Source of the DNA: Erythroxylum novogranatense
Taxonomy: Eukaryota; Streptophyta; Magnoliopsida; Malpighiales; Erythroxylaceae
Reading direction: 5' to 3'
DNA length: 64,000 nucleotides
Assembly (NCBI GenBank): GCA_029891385.1
Contig: CM057228.1
Location: 34,599,023 to 34,663,022 of the forward strand
Shown here in pieces: positions 47,044-59,389 of the stretch. The translations under genes and the position numbers were made by a program. The notes below the pieces were generated by a model, which was not told the origin of the DNA, ran no database searches, and saw only the letters and a list, made by a program, of their open reading frames with translations. Numbering within the stretch: the stretch's first letter is position 1; each line of letters starts with the position of its first letter.

Positions 47044-47964
47044 TGTAACATCCCATCACCGATGGGAGGGGTAAAATGGTATATTGGGACAGGCTAGTAG
47101 TTTGCATTGCATATTTTTGATATGTTCATATGTTTGACCTCTAATTTTAGAGGAATGAGACATTTGGCACATGCACATGTAGGTACATGCATTCATGACA
47201 TTTCCCGGGATTTATGTGAATCTGATTTGTTGTGAATTCTGAGACAATTGTGATTGATAATTCTGAACTAAAATGTTCTAGGAGTGATTTCAATTGGTAG
47301 TGACCCTTAGCAATTTTCTGGAATTTCGAGAGAAAATGTTCGGACCGAAAATTTTCTAAGTGACGGATTGATTGATTGTATAGTCCTTGAATATTTGTCC
47401 AATGGCCATGGAAAATTAGATATATGATTTTAGAAATTGACATGTCGAGCCATTGAAATTCGAAGATGAATTGGACTGGAAATGATTATGAAAAGAGAAC
47501 GAGATTTAAATGTATTGTGAGGAAAAAGACCAGAGACATATTTGTTTTACCTTTAAATGCCTTAGGTTTTAAGATTTGAAGAAAAGAAATCCTTCTCTAT
47601 CCTAGGGCAAGCTTGTTTCTTCCTCTTTTGGTGATTTTCGATCTTCCATACCAGATCCTTGCTTGATCTTTAGCTTGCTTGCTCTTTCCTTGTTGTTAAG
47701 ATCAACCCTAATCCATGTGAAGATGAAGATTGTTGAAGTTTTGAGAGAGAGCCGTGGGTGATAGAGAAAGTGAAAGGGTTAGAGAAATTTCTGAAAATTT
47801 ACGATGGAGAGCTTAATTGGTAAGTGATTGGCTTTAATGTGGTTTTATTATTGCTTGATGCATTTATTGTGGTTAAATGTGAAAAATTGGAGTAGTTGTG
47901 TTGAGTTATGGTTGAATTTTAGAGAGAGAAATATTAAAAAGGAATCAGAGAAGACGATCCAGGA

Positions 47965-48175
47965 CCGCATGTCCCGACGAGAGGATAATTGGACGTCGCG
48001 ACGAGCGTACACCCCGACAAGCGTAGATGCTGCGACGAGCGGTTCGCCGCGACGAGTGGTAAGTTGGACGTCGCGACGAGCTAATGTGTAGACACCAAGG
48101 CGAGCGTCTTTTCACGCCGCGGATAGCGACCCCTCAACGTCGCGGCGAGAGTTCCTTCGCCGTGGCAAGCCCCAT
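47965..48175. repeat. CpG-rich tandem repeat island in the 5' LTR
   Basis: Imperfect copies of GACGTCGCGACGAGCG, some with CGCCGCGACGAG, in very AT-rich surroundings. Several copies are mutated here (cacccc, gatgctgcgacgag), consistent with decay. It starts about 0.9 kb from the LTR start. Confidence 0.85.
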
Positions 48176-49088
48176 TTTTCTGAACCAATTGATTTTAGTT
48201 TTTGGGACATAACTAATGGTGTAGACCTCCAATTGAGGTGATTCTTGATTCGTTATAAACTAGAGAAAGAGGTCTACAATTGATGTGAAGAAAGAAAGTT
48301 TGAAATCAAATGAGTGAGATCTTAAATATTGAAAGAAAGTTGAATATGGTTTTCTATTGCAACCTAAGGATTGTTTCATGACACTTGGAGTATAATTTTG
48401 AGACTTTGGAAATAAATTTAATGCTATTGAGAGTTTTAGAAACTAAGCATAATGGGTGAATTTTGATCTAGAGAATTGTGGCACTGGTTTTGAGGTTTTC
48501 TTGGAAATATTTTTGTGTATACGATATGGTGAATTGAATTGAATTTTAGAAATGAAACTTGTGGAGTTCCATGAAATGTTATTGAAATGAAATGAGTCAT
48601 TATTGATCAATTGAGTGAAAAGTTATTTTTTGACAAAAGTAAGTGGAATTTGGGAAATAACGCCGGGAAGGTCATTAACATGTATCGTACATCTTTTAAT
48701 TAAGACATGTGCATCATTGAATTATTTTGATTGTGCGTTTAGTAATGGGAAATTATTTGACTGTTATAGAGGTACCGATGGAACAACATTCCACGGATAT
48801 TGCTGGGACTTCCAGGCAGTAGCTCGGAAGTAGAGGTGAGTAACCTAGTTGGTTCCTCAATCTTTGTGTGTTTAAAACTATGTGCTTATGCCATGTGGAG
48901 ATAATGGAGGGTTTATGTGTTTGATTTTGATTGGTTCCGGACCATAGGTGTCCGAAGCATTGAGTACTTAATATCGAAGTGTAAATTGTGTGTAAAATGG
49001 TAATTATTATAAATTGAGACATATGCATTCATGCATAAAGGCATGTTCAGATAATGACAGTTGTGACCGGAGCAGCCACTGTATTTCA

Positions 49089-49147
49089 GAGCTTAAAGCT
49101 CAACGAAAAAGGGCTTCGAGCCCAACGTATTTCAGAGCCACAGGCTC
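49089..49147. repeat. Three consecutive short hairpins, 5' LTR
   Basis: GAGCTTAAAGCTC (49089-49101), GGGCTTCGAGCCC (49111-49123) and GAGCCACAGGCTC (49135-49147) each form a 5-bp or longer stem with a tiny loop. They are spaced by 10-11 bp. Confidence 0.8.
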
Positions 49148-50001
49148 ACCGTATAATGCGCCCGTTACTGGGACAGATCAGGCGCACGATCACAACACCG
49201 TAATGAAACGGAAAGTTTCATATGTGCATTGCATACGCGAATGATTAAATGTGGACTGTGTGAAAGGCGAAACTCCTTATATTTGTGAAATGATAACGTA
49301 TGTGATATTCTGTGAATGTGCGGTAATGTGTAATTGAGAATGATATGACTGTTTGTGAAAATCTGTAATTGCTTTATGAAATTCTGAATATGTTAATGTG
49401 ATGATCTGTACACTATTTGTGTAATGCATGAATTGAGTGAACCATCGATGATGGTTTCTCATTGAGTTCGCAAACTCACCCAAAATTGCAACTATTTTTT
49501 AGGAATTGAAGAGTACTCCGTTAGACAAACGGGAGTATGCCTACTGCATGCATGTTAGAGATTTGAGATCGGGATCAGTTCACGTCTGCATTAGTGTCGT
49601 GCTGTCATTGTCTAAAATTGTATTTCTACATTTTCCGCAGAAAAGTGCTTTTTATTTCAGTGGGTCCCAATTGGCTAATACTGTAATTGTAATGTGATTA
49701 CCAAAATTGTTCAAGAGTAGCATTGGGCCCAAGTTTGGCTATGGATTTTTGTGCATGTGATGGTTTAAATACTGTTGGGTGTCTGCTATGACTGAAGTTG
49801 TGTATGATTGGAAATGTTTTAGTGTTAAATCGGACCCAAATCGTTTATTGACTTCCGCGCATACAATCGTTCTCAAAAAGAAAAATGTCATACTGAGTTT
49901 CGGACTATATTTGACTGTTCTAGCATACCACCCTCATGAGGCACGGGCTCGGATATCACCCTCGATGTCGAGTTTGGGTCTTGCGGGAGTGGGATGCTAC
50001 A

Positions 50002-53000
50002 TTTGTGGTATCAAAGCCTAGAAGTACTATCTTATATGGGTTGTTTTTGAATTATGGGTCAAGTTGCATGCATTTAAGTTATTTCACGACAGACAGTGAC
50101 AACTGATCCCCAGTCTAGCATATGAGTCACATGCATGAGCATGTATCAATTGTTTAAGCGGTTAGAAATAGTGAGGAAAATGATGATATGTTAGAATGTG
50201 ATAAACGGAACTTGTGGATATCTTGGAATAAGAAAAAGTGTATGGTTCGATTTGACAAATGAAGATTAAGTGTATTGGTACTGATGGATATATTATGAAA
50301 TGCAACCTCAGAGTTATACTGAGTATATCCTTGAATGTGGGATAGATGTGAATATATAGTTGTGGATTGATAGAGGAAAATAGATATATGTTAGAAATGG
50401 CAAGTTTTTAAGTGTATAAAGTGGGTGAAAATAAAATGTTCTATGATCTGTAGAAGCTACAATTGGGTTTGATTACCGTGAGGAGAGTTTATGAATAAGG
50501 GTTAGTGACTTTGAGTCAAAATATATTAAGTGGGAAATCAAGAGTGATTGTACATCTATGATATTGATTTGAGTGTGAATATGCATAGGTATAATGAAAT
50601 AATGAAAAGATTGAAATGTAAGACAATGAAAATGGTAGATGAAAAAGTTGTCAAAGTTCAGTTGATTTACCTATTTGAATGCACATCTGATAATGGGAGC
50701 ACCATGGCAAGTGAAAATATTAAGCTTATTTATCTCATATGTGTGGAGATGATATCAGAATCAAACGGTGAGTTAGTGGATAATTGGTAGTCATAGTTCT
50801 GACAGTTTAAAGTTCAATTTGAGGTAGAATAAGAAATGAAAGTGCTTATAATGATCAATTAGGAAGGAATTGAGATTGTAATATGTTTAAAAAGAAAAGG
50901 GCATGATCATGGCATAATCCTCACGAATGAGGACAAGTACAAAAAGGAAAGTGTTGTCAAAAATCAAATGAGATTAAGGTATCCTTAGCGTAAGTGACTA
51001 TTTGGTGAGTTGTCCTACATCTGTCTCTCGATAAGATGTAATGATTTTGATGGTATATATTTCACTGAATCTTATGAAAAAGGATGTTTGATTACATGAG
51101 TTATGGCATAAATTGATCTTCATGGGATATTAAGAGTTATAGCTTTTCCTAAGGCATTGTGAATGGCTAACAAGAAATGTAACGACTGTTGATGATTAGG
51201 AATTTCATGAACGGTATTGATGAAATTAGTAAGAAATCTTCTTTCAAAGAAGAGTTTCCCTGAATTGGATTAAGTCGATCAGATAATTACAATTGAAAAT
51301 TTTGGCAATGAAAGGACGAATTTGAGATAAATCTGAAATGAATTAAAAGTCTTTAGTGGGAGTCCTAATCCTAGCGGAGACTCTAGTATAAGGGATAGAA
51401 AATGTTACTGAAAAGGTATGCGTTATGTTGATGTAAAGAATCTGACTGTGTATTAGAATTTTTGAACATTAAGGAGACATTAATTGCGATTATGAGGAGA
51501 TTATCGGTTCACGAATATTTTGTGTAAATATGTTCATGAAGTACAATGTGGATTTGATGAATGTGTTATCAACCAGGGAGTAAGAATTTCAAATAAATTG
51601 AATTATGTGGAGAAACTAGTGTAAAGGAATATTTGTCAGAACATGTCATTATGAAACTGAGAGAATCATAAGAGAATTTTTCTTCATCGGGGAGATCGAA
51701 TACTTAAAGAGTTAGGAAAATCAATCAGGGGTATAAGGAGTTTTGGGTTGTAATTGTCAGAGATAACAATGCCCCTGATAGTATTATACTACTGAAGAGT
51801 AAAGTGTCTCAATTGTGTTTAGATTGGATAGTGACTATGATCATTAGTGATATATTTGATGTGTATAAAAAGTGGAGAAAGATATTTTTGCATAGATGGG
51901 GAAATCCTTTATATCTTGATAGCTTCATAAAAGTAAATCTTAGCTTGATCAAATAAATTGTGGATGAATTAGTATTCGAACATGGCACATTGGGAGACTT
52001 AATGACAATAGAGGTGTTGATAAAATGCAAAATTACAAGAGACATGAATATGGGATTTGGAGCTTTTTAGAACTAGTGGTATGTTGGATACGTCCAGAAG
52101 TTGTTAAAAGGTTTTCTGGTCTTAGCCCTTTGACAAAAATATTTGAGGAAAATGTGTGAATTGTATGACAGATGATGAATATAAAAAGAGACATTTGAAA
52201 AATTTACAACTCGAGTATTGATAGTATCACTTTAATTTGCAGATTTTGCAATATTTATCGAAGTGTCCCGGTAAAGGTTATGATGCAATCTGTTGAATAG
52301 TGTAAAGTGGTTCTATATGCATGGGGACAAGTATAACTTCATGGGTTGCATTGTGATTGATGACTGGAAAGTTGTGGTGCTAGATATTGATTTGAAAGCT
52401 TGGAGACTCTATTCGTACAGAAACATTTTTTGATATGTCTATGAATATGCAATTCGATAACGGTCAAGATATTTTGGGAATTTGAAAGATTTGAAAAACA
52501 TTAAGCGATTGGGAATTTCAAAATTAAGCTAGTGATGTAATTGAATGTATTGAATAGAAAAAATGCAATGGCAGAAGATCACAATTTAGGCGATAAAGTT
52601 ATATAACCTAGTGTAATACTGAGTGCAAACTGTCGAGCTAACAAGGGAAAAAAGAAAGTATTATTAGCTATTAGATGTCCAAATCAGGTGTGTATAAAAA
52701 GGATTGGCAAAGGCCAGGTTGAGGATTTAGAATTTGTGAACCTTATCGAGGAATCAAAAATGAATCCAACTTTTGAGAAAATGGCATCTATGACTGGATT
52801 AAGAAGTATGTGTTTTACCTACTAAAGAAACGGTCAGAGAAAACACAAGGAACAATCGAACCTTTATGTTCTAGTAAGAGTATTTTGAAAGAGTAATTGA
52901 AGGTTTAGAATGTAAAAATCGAATAATTATAAGTGTGGATAACCAACAGACTGGACTGCTAGAGACAAATGTAAAACTGATATTTTTGGGAGTTCATTGG

Positions 53001-53773
53001 GATATGAGATTAATGTACAGTTCAGATTGATTGTGGGCATGACAATTGTTATATTAGTGACACCATTCGAATAGTGTATAAGGGGTCTTATAGCCAAAAA
53101 GGAGTCGTTCACCCCTATATTAAAGTAAACAGGGCCTAAAAAGAGTCGAAGGCCATGATTGATTTGAGATTATATTAATAAGTGAAATGAATCTGTAATC
53201 GGATTTACGTAATCCAAGTTAATGACAATGAGTCGAGTTGATTAATATTGAAGCTATGAAATCTTGTGAGATTAGTGTTTTAACACTAAGGAGATGTAAT
53301 CTAGTAAGCAATAAATGAAATACTTCGAAGTGTATCGCCTCAGCCAAGATGCACTTAGATGTAAGATAAAGGTTTTATACGGGGAAACTGAATTTGTTAT
53401 AAAGTGACCTCTATGTGACTGTGGTGTGAATAGAACTGTGAATGGCAAGTCAGTCTAAAATCTAAAAGATGATTCGGATTCACAAAGTATTACATGAATA
53501 GGAATAGGAAATATTGCTATGATCTGATATATGTGTTTTTGACTCCGAAAGTGAAGAATTGCGAGTAATTATGAAAAAACAGTTAAAACAATGTAGAGTT
53601 TGAGAAAGGGAAAAGGGGTGATTGATTGTATTGATCTCAGTTAATTGAAAGAATTTATTCATGTAGTGAAATAAGTGGGAAACAGAATTTAATTGAACGA
53701 AACGATTTCCATGCCTTCCTGATTAATCATATATGAAATTTCGAGGACGAAAATTTTGTTAGGAAGGGAGAAT
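50002..53773 (+). mobile_element. Internal region of the LARD-like element (3.77 kb, non-coding)
   Basis: Primer-binding site TGGTATCAAAGCC at 50006-50018 (one mismatch to the usual TGGTATCAGAGCC) lies 4 bp after the LTR. The purine tract aggaagggagaa lies just before 53774. I read no gag, protease, RT or integrase motif on either strand and no frame longer than 80 codons on the sense strand. Parts may be remnants of pol decayed beyond what I can recognise by eye. Confidence 0.8.
50006..50018 (+). promoter_or_regulatory. Primer-binding site of the LARD-like element
   Basis: TGGTATCAAAGCC after the LTR end GCTACA and a 'tttg' spacer; complementary to the 3' end of initiator methionine tRNA with one mismatch. 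Confidence 0.8.
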
Positions 53774-54684
53774 TGCAACATCCCATCACCGATGGGAGGG
53801 GTAAAATGGTATATTGGGACAGGCTAGTAGTTTGCATTGCATATTTTTGATATGTTCATATGTTTGGCCTCTAATTTTAGAGGAATGAGTCATTTGGCAC
53901 GTGCACATGTAGGTACATGCATTCATGATATTTCCCGGTATTTATGTGAATATGATTTGTTGTGAATTCTGAGACAATTGTGATTGGTAATTCTGAACTA
54001 AAATGCTTTAGGAGTGATTTTAGTTGGTAGTGACCCTTATCAATTTTCTGGAATTTTGGGAGAAAATGTCCGGACCTGAAATTTTTCGAGTGACGGGCTG
54101 ATTGATTGTGTAGTCCTTGAATATTTGTCCAATGGCCATGGAAAATTAGATATATGATTTTAGAAATTGACATGTCGAGCCATTGAAATTTGGAGACGAA
54201 TTGGACTGGAAATGATTGTGAAAAGAGAAAGAGATTTAAATGTATTGTGAGGAAAAAGACCAGAGGCATATTTTTTTTACCTTTAAATGCCTTAGGTTTT
54301 AAGATTTGAAGAAAAGAAATCCTTCTCTATCCTAGGGCAAGCTTGCTTCTTCCTCTTTTGGTGATTTTCGATCTTCCATACCTGATCCTTGCTTGATCTT
54401 TAGCTTGCCTGCTCTTTCCTTGTTGTTAAGATCAACCCTAATGCATGTGAAGATGAAGATTGTTGAAGTTTTGAGAGAGAGCCGTGGGTGATAGAGAAAG
54501 TGAAAGGGTTAGAGAAATTTCTGGAAATTTACGATGGAGAGCTTGATTTGTAAGTGATTGGCTTTAATGTGGTTTTATTGTTGCTTGATGCATTTATTGT
54601 GGTTAAATGTGAAAGATTGGAGTAGTTGTGTTGAGTTATGGTTGAATTTTAGAGAGAGAAATATTTAAAAGGATTCGGAGAAGA

Positions 54685-54912
54685 TGATCCAGGGCCGCAC
54701 GTCGCGATGAGAGGATAATTAGACGTCGCGACGAGCGTACGCCGCAACAAGCGTAGACGTCGCGACGAGCGTACGCCGCAACGAGCGGTTCGCCGCGATG
54801 AGTAGTTCGTCGCGACGAGCGGGACGTCGCGGCGAGTGGTAAGTTGGACGTCGCGACGAGCTACTGTGTGGACGTCGCAGCGAGCTATCCCTCGATGTCG
54901 CGACGAGCCCCA
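54685..54912. repeat. CpG-rich tandem repeat island in the 3' LTR
   Basis: Around twelve units of 16-20 bp with consensus close to GACGTCGCGACGAGCG, including inverted CGTCGCGACG cores that are self-complementary. The overlapping minus-strand Arg-rich frames (83 and 99 codons) are produced by this repeat. Confidence 0.88.
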
Positions 54913-55816
54913 TTTTTCTGAACCAATTGATTTTAGTTTTTGGGGCATAACTAATGGTGTAGACCTCCAATTGAGGTGATTCTTGATTCGTTATAAACTA
55001 GAGAAAGAGGTCTACAACTGATGTGAAGAAAGAAAGTTTGAAATCAAATGAGTGAGATCTTAAATATTGAAAGAAAGTTGAATATGGTTTTCTATTGCAA
55101 CCTAAGGATTATTTCATGACATTTGGAGTATAATTTTGAGACTTTGGAAATAAATTCAATGCTATTGAGAGTTTTAGAAACTGAACATAATTGGTGAATT
55201 TTGATCTAGAGAATTGTGGCACTGGTTTTGAGGTTTTCTTGGAAATATTTTTGTGTATACGATATGGTGAATTGAACTGAATTTTAAAAATGAAACTTGT
55301 GGAGTTCCATGACATGTTATTGAAATGAAATGAGTCATTATTGATCAATTGAATGAAAAGTTAGTTTTTGACAAAAGTAAGTGGAATTTGGGAAATAGCG
55401 TCGGGAAGGTCATGAACATGCATCATACATCTTTTAATTAAGACATGTGCATCATTGAATTATTCTGATTGTGCGTTTAGTAATGGGAAATTATTTGACT
55501 GTTATAGAGGTACCGATGGAACAACATTCCACGGATATCATGACTTCCAGCAAGAGTTCTGAGTAGAGGTGAGTAACCTAGTTGGTTCCTCAATCTTTGT
55601 GTGTTTAAAACTATGTGCTTATACCATGTGGAGATAATGGAGGGTTTATGTGTTTGATTTTGATTGGTTCCTACCATAGGTGTCCAAGCATCGAGTACTT
55701 GATATCGGCGTAAATTGTGTGTAAAATGGTAATTATTGTAAATTGAGACATATGCATTCATGCATAAAGGCATGTTCAGATAATGACAGCTTGACCGAAG
55801 CAGTACCATCAGATTT

Positions 55817-55922
55817 GAGCTTAAAGCTCAACGCAACAGGGCTTCGAGCCCAACGTATTTCAGAGCCACAGGCTCACTGTATCAGGGCATTCAAGCCCAA
55901 CGTATTTCAGAGCCACAGGCTC
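55817..55922. repeat. Hairpin cluster, 3' LTR (five hairpins)
   Basis: GAGCTTAAAGCTC (55817), GGGCTTCGAGCCC (55839), GAGCCACAGGCTC (55863), GGGCATTCAAGCCC (55885) and GAGCCACAGGCTC (55909). Compared with the 5' LTR, a ~46-bp unit covering the last two hairpins is duplicated. Confidence 0.8.
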
Positions 55923-56775
55923 ACTATATAATGCGCCCGTTACTGGGACAGATCAGGTGCATGGTCACAACACCGTAATGAAATGGAAAGTGTCACATGT
56001 GCATTGCATACACGAATGATTAAATGTGGACTGTGTGAAAGGCGAAACACCTTATATTTGTGAAATGATAACGTATGTGATATTCTGTGAATGTGCGGTA
56101 ATGTGTAATTGAGAATGATATGACTGTTTGTGAAAATCTGTAATTGTTTTATGAAATTCTGAATGTGTTAATGTGATGATCCGTACGCTATTTGTGTAAT
56201 AAATGAATTGAGTGAACCATCGATGATGGTTTCTCATTGAGTTCGCAAACTCACCCAAAATTGTAACTATTTTTCAGGAATTGAAGAGTACCCCGTTAGA
56301 AAAGCAGGAGTATGCCTACTGCATGCATGTCAGAGATTTGAGGTCGGGATCAGTTCACATCTGCATTAGTGTCGTGCTGTCATTGTGTAAAATTGTATTT
56401 CTACATTTTCCGCAGAAAAGTGCTTTTATTTCTGTGGGTCCCAATTGGCTAATACTATAATTGTAATGTGATTACCAAAACTGTTCAAGAGTAGCATCGG
56501 GCCCAAGTTTGGCTATGGATTTTTGTGCATGTGATGGTTTAAATACTGTTGAGTGTCTGCTATGACTGAAGTTGTGTATGATTGGAAATGTTTTAGTGTT
56601 AAATCAGACCCAAATCGTTTATTGACTTCCGCGCATACAATCGTTCTCAAAAAGAAAAATGTTATACTGAGTTTCGAACTGTATTTGACTGTTCTAGCAT
56701 ACCACCCTCGTGAGGCACGAGCTCGGATATCACCCTCGATGTCGAGTTTGGGTCTTACGGGAGTGGGATGCTACA

Positions 56776-56780
56776 TCGAC
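56776..56780. other. Right target-site duplication TCGAC
   Basis: Matches 47039-47043 and directly follows the terminal CA of the 3' LTR. Confidence 0.92.
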
Positions 56781-56860
56781 TCCTTCACTCACACCCTTTG
56801 AGACTCTTTGATTGTTTCCTTCCGTTCTATTCTCCCCCTATTTGTTATAATAAAAAATGA

Positions 56861-59181
56861 TCAATGACGATGACTCTTCATCAATTCTATCGTCATCTCC
56901 TTCATTTCATTCATCATCTCCTTTAGCTTCTTGACTTCTCTGCATAAGTGCCTGATTTCAGCTTGCGAGTCAAACTGTGAGGAGAGTTGATCATCATCCG
57001 CTGAGGGTTCTGTGAATGCAATTGTGGTAGCATATGCATCTGAGGATGGAATGTAATCGTCAACAATCTCAAAAGTTGGTGGATGAATGGATAGATTAGG
57101 CTCCGGAAGATCTAAATCATAAGGGGCAAGTAGCATGAGCACTTGTCTTCCTTACAGGGGTATGGCTTCAGCTTGAATAGATAGTGTATTAGATAGAGGC
57201 CTAATACGAATTACCGTCTGCATAAGGGATTCAATGAACGTCCCTGTAATCAGTCTTCCCCCTACTGGACAGTATTCATTCTTATCCGTAAAACTACAAC
57301 CAACTCTGTCATTCTTCTCCTTTGGAGTGCATGCATAATCAATCTGTCGCACTTCTTCTTCAATCTGATCTGCGGACAGATCATTACTTATTCCTTCAGG
57401 ATATAACTTCAGCTTCCCCTTACTCATATCTAAAGGAAATCTAGACTGAATGTCCGGTACAACTTTTATCACCATCTTCTCTGTTATTGGATAAATAGTA
57501 TATGGTTGACTAGACATTTTTGAAGGGTATGGCTTTGTAGCAGCATCCCTCAAAGCATCATAAAAATTCTTTTCATCTTTACTCAGTGGATGTCATGTCT
57601 CACTATTTATCGAAATAGGTTGTAGGACAGCCTTCACCTTCCTTCTTGGTTGATCACATATGGCAATTGCAGTACTCCTCTTGGTCACAAATTCAATCAG
57701 TCTGATCTCCAACTTGTCTTTTCTCAAAAATTCAGAATAGTTGTATATAACTAGACTAGGTTCATCAAATGTTTCCTATGGTATCTGTACCAAGCTTAAA
57801 TCTATTGTTGCCTCTTGTTGAACATCAATAGGAGTAAACTGAACTAAGCTAGACTCAATTTGCTTTTCCTTTTGAGCAGCATCGATAGTATCCTTTTCTT
57901 GACTAACTTCCTCAGCAGTAGTCACATTCTCCTGTCGACTAATTACTTTAGTCTTCTCCACTGCCTCATTCAGTCTCAGAGTTTTTTGAACTTGAGATTT
58001 ATGCTTCTCAATCTCCGACTTCCTCTCCTTCTCGGTCTCCTTAGCCTGTTTGGCTGAGTCTTCTTGTAGGATTGAGACTAGAGATCTCGTTGCTTTTGGT
58101 GCGCGAGATTAAGAGATTTCTACCTGACTCTGTTCTCTAGCTCTCTTCTCTTCCTGTTACGTCAGAGTACGAATCCTAGGTGATCTCCTCGCCTTCTTAG
58201 AAATTTCACCCAGAAGATTCTCCCCTGTTCTTTTCAACGCACCTTCGTCTGTCCTCCGAACTAAGCTAACTTCTTGTTGAGAAATCGCCTGTTTTATTAA
58301 AAGTCTTCTAGATAATTTTCTTCTTTCATCTATGGGCATTCTCATACTTACTTGAGATTTAGAACTTGTAGCGGGAGACTTCTTCAGTAACCGCTCCCCC
58401 TCAATTCTAGCTGTCTTCGTAGAATCGCTTCTTCTTTACCACCACCTTCAGCCCATTCTTCTTATTGTATCTGAGTTAATAGAACTATTGATAGATATCG
58501 TCCTTCTGATTCCTTTGTGAAGAAGGACTCCAGATTCCCTAAAAATCCTCGTGAGTAGCATGCCGTAAGGATAACTGTTAGTATCCTTCATCCCCTTAAC
58601 CATATAATGAAAAATTAGAAATGGTAGATCTATGGGACGGTGATCTAGCAAGTAGAACAGGCATTGCTCATCCAAGGCAGTCACTAAATGCTTTGACCCT
58701 GTTCTAGGTAAGATGCAATTGAACAGAATCGCATGAAGAACCCTAGCCTTCGGGACCAGACTCGAGGTCTTCCTCTCTGATGGCTCATTAACTCCATACA
58801 GCTGTTTACTTACATCTTCTTCCTTCCTACCGACCTTTGTCATCCATTTGGCTTTGCTTGACAAGGTTTCTCCAACCAATGAATATTCAATCACCTTCTC
58901 TACTATCTCCTTTGTCACAACAATAGATATCCTATCTACTGTGGAGACAATAGTGTCATCTACCAGTTGCGCATTCTTCCAAAAATCATATACTTCATCA
59001 AGATACATCGCCTCGCACTGAAAAACTTTCTCCATCCAAATCTACAATCTCGGTTCAACATCCATACCATCTTTCCTCGTAGATTCAAGCCCACGATCTT
59101 CCATAAATCATAGCTGGCTCCATTGATTCTCGAATAGAAACCGGCTCGTAAGTCGCTCTTCAAAGGTAAAGTTGATTGCAA
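56861..59181 (-). pseudogene. Sirevirus env-like / plant-transposon-type ORF downstream of pol, decayed
   Basis: One minus-strand reading frame runs from 59035 to 56861, broken only by about four in-frame stops (near 58448, 58157, 57776 and 57152); the preceding 59181-58960 part is in another frame. The N-terminal region (59035-58448) resembles a protein domain common in plant retroelements, with VLHAILFNCILPRTGSKHLV, PIDLPFLIFHYMV and YGMLLTRIFRESGVLL. A Lys/Glu/Ser/Arg-rich middle follows (58345-57776). The C-terminal end has a short coiled coil (EIRHLCREVKKLKEMMNEM, ~56930). It lies between copia pol and the 3' LTR, as env-like ORFs do in Sireviruses. No membrane segment is obvious. The role is unknown. 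Confidence 0.72.
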
Positions 59182-59389
59182 GAGTTTTAGAGAGAGATGA
59201 AATGTCGTGGTTTGAGAGTAATCGAAATGATTTTAATTTCAGACTACTCAAGGGTCTTATCAGTGTGTTCTAAAATCGCTGGCATCCTCAAGACTCAAAC
59301 TTTCCTCCACAACATCTCAGTGAGAGAAGTTACCAATTGTAAACCATCGCTTCGACGCCGTTAACTTTGACGATCTCTTAGACTGACTG

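Larger units (their letters stand above)
47044..50001 (+). mobile_element. 5' LTR of the LARD-like element (2958 bp)
   Basis: TGTAACATCCCATCACCGATGGG to GGGATGCTACA. Colinear with the 3' LTR and clearly similar, with scattered substitutions and a shorter, more decayed GC-rich island (47965-48175). It contains the 'acatgcattcatgacatttccc' motif at 47185, repeats after the island resembling the 'gattcttga..cgttataaactagaga' block of the array LTR, and three short hairpins at 49089-49147. Confidence 0.9.
47044..56775 (+). mobile_element. Complete non-coding LTR retrotransposon (9.7 kb, LARD-like)
   Basis: Two LTRs of ~3.0 kb flank a 3.77-kb internal region with primer-binding site and purine tract but no recognisable gag or pol, and TCGAC duplications bound the whole. 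Large LTRs plus a non-coding interior fit the LARD description (large retrotransposon derivative). The 'aaatttcgaggacgaaaattt' block before the purine tract (53735-53755) is shared with the tandem-array family, so both are probably derived from the same gypsy lineage. Length could be slightly altered by local indels. Confidence 0.9.
53774..56775 (+). mobile_element. 3' LTR of the LARD-like element (3002 bp)
   Basis: TGCAACATCCC (one change from the 5' LTR TGTAACATCCC) to GGGATGCTACA. Its GC-rich island (54685-54912) is better preserved than in the 5' LTR, with about twelve GACGTCGCGACGAGCG/CGCCGCGACGAG-like units. The hairpin cluster at 55817-55922 has two extra hairpins by local duplication. 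TCGAC follows at 56776. Confidence 0.9.

Noticed and set aside
47965..48175. CpG island of a host gene promoter
   Set aside because: It is a tandem repeat inside an LTR, present again at the same place in the second LTR, with no gene next to it.
54649..54970. Arg-rich minus-strand frames of 83 and 99 codons
   Set aside because: They are translations of the GC-rich repeat island in two frames; the equivalent island in the other LTR does not keep them.
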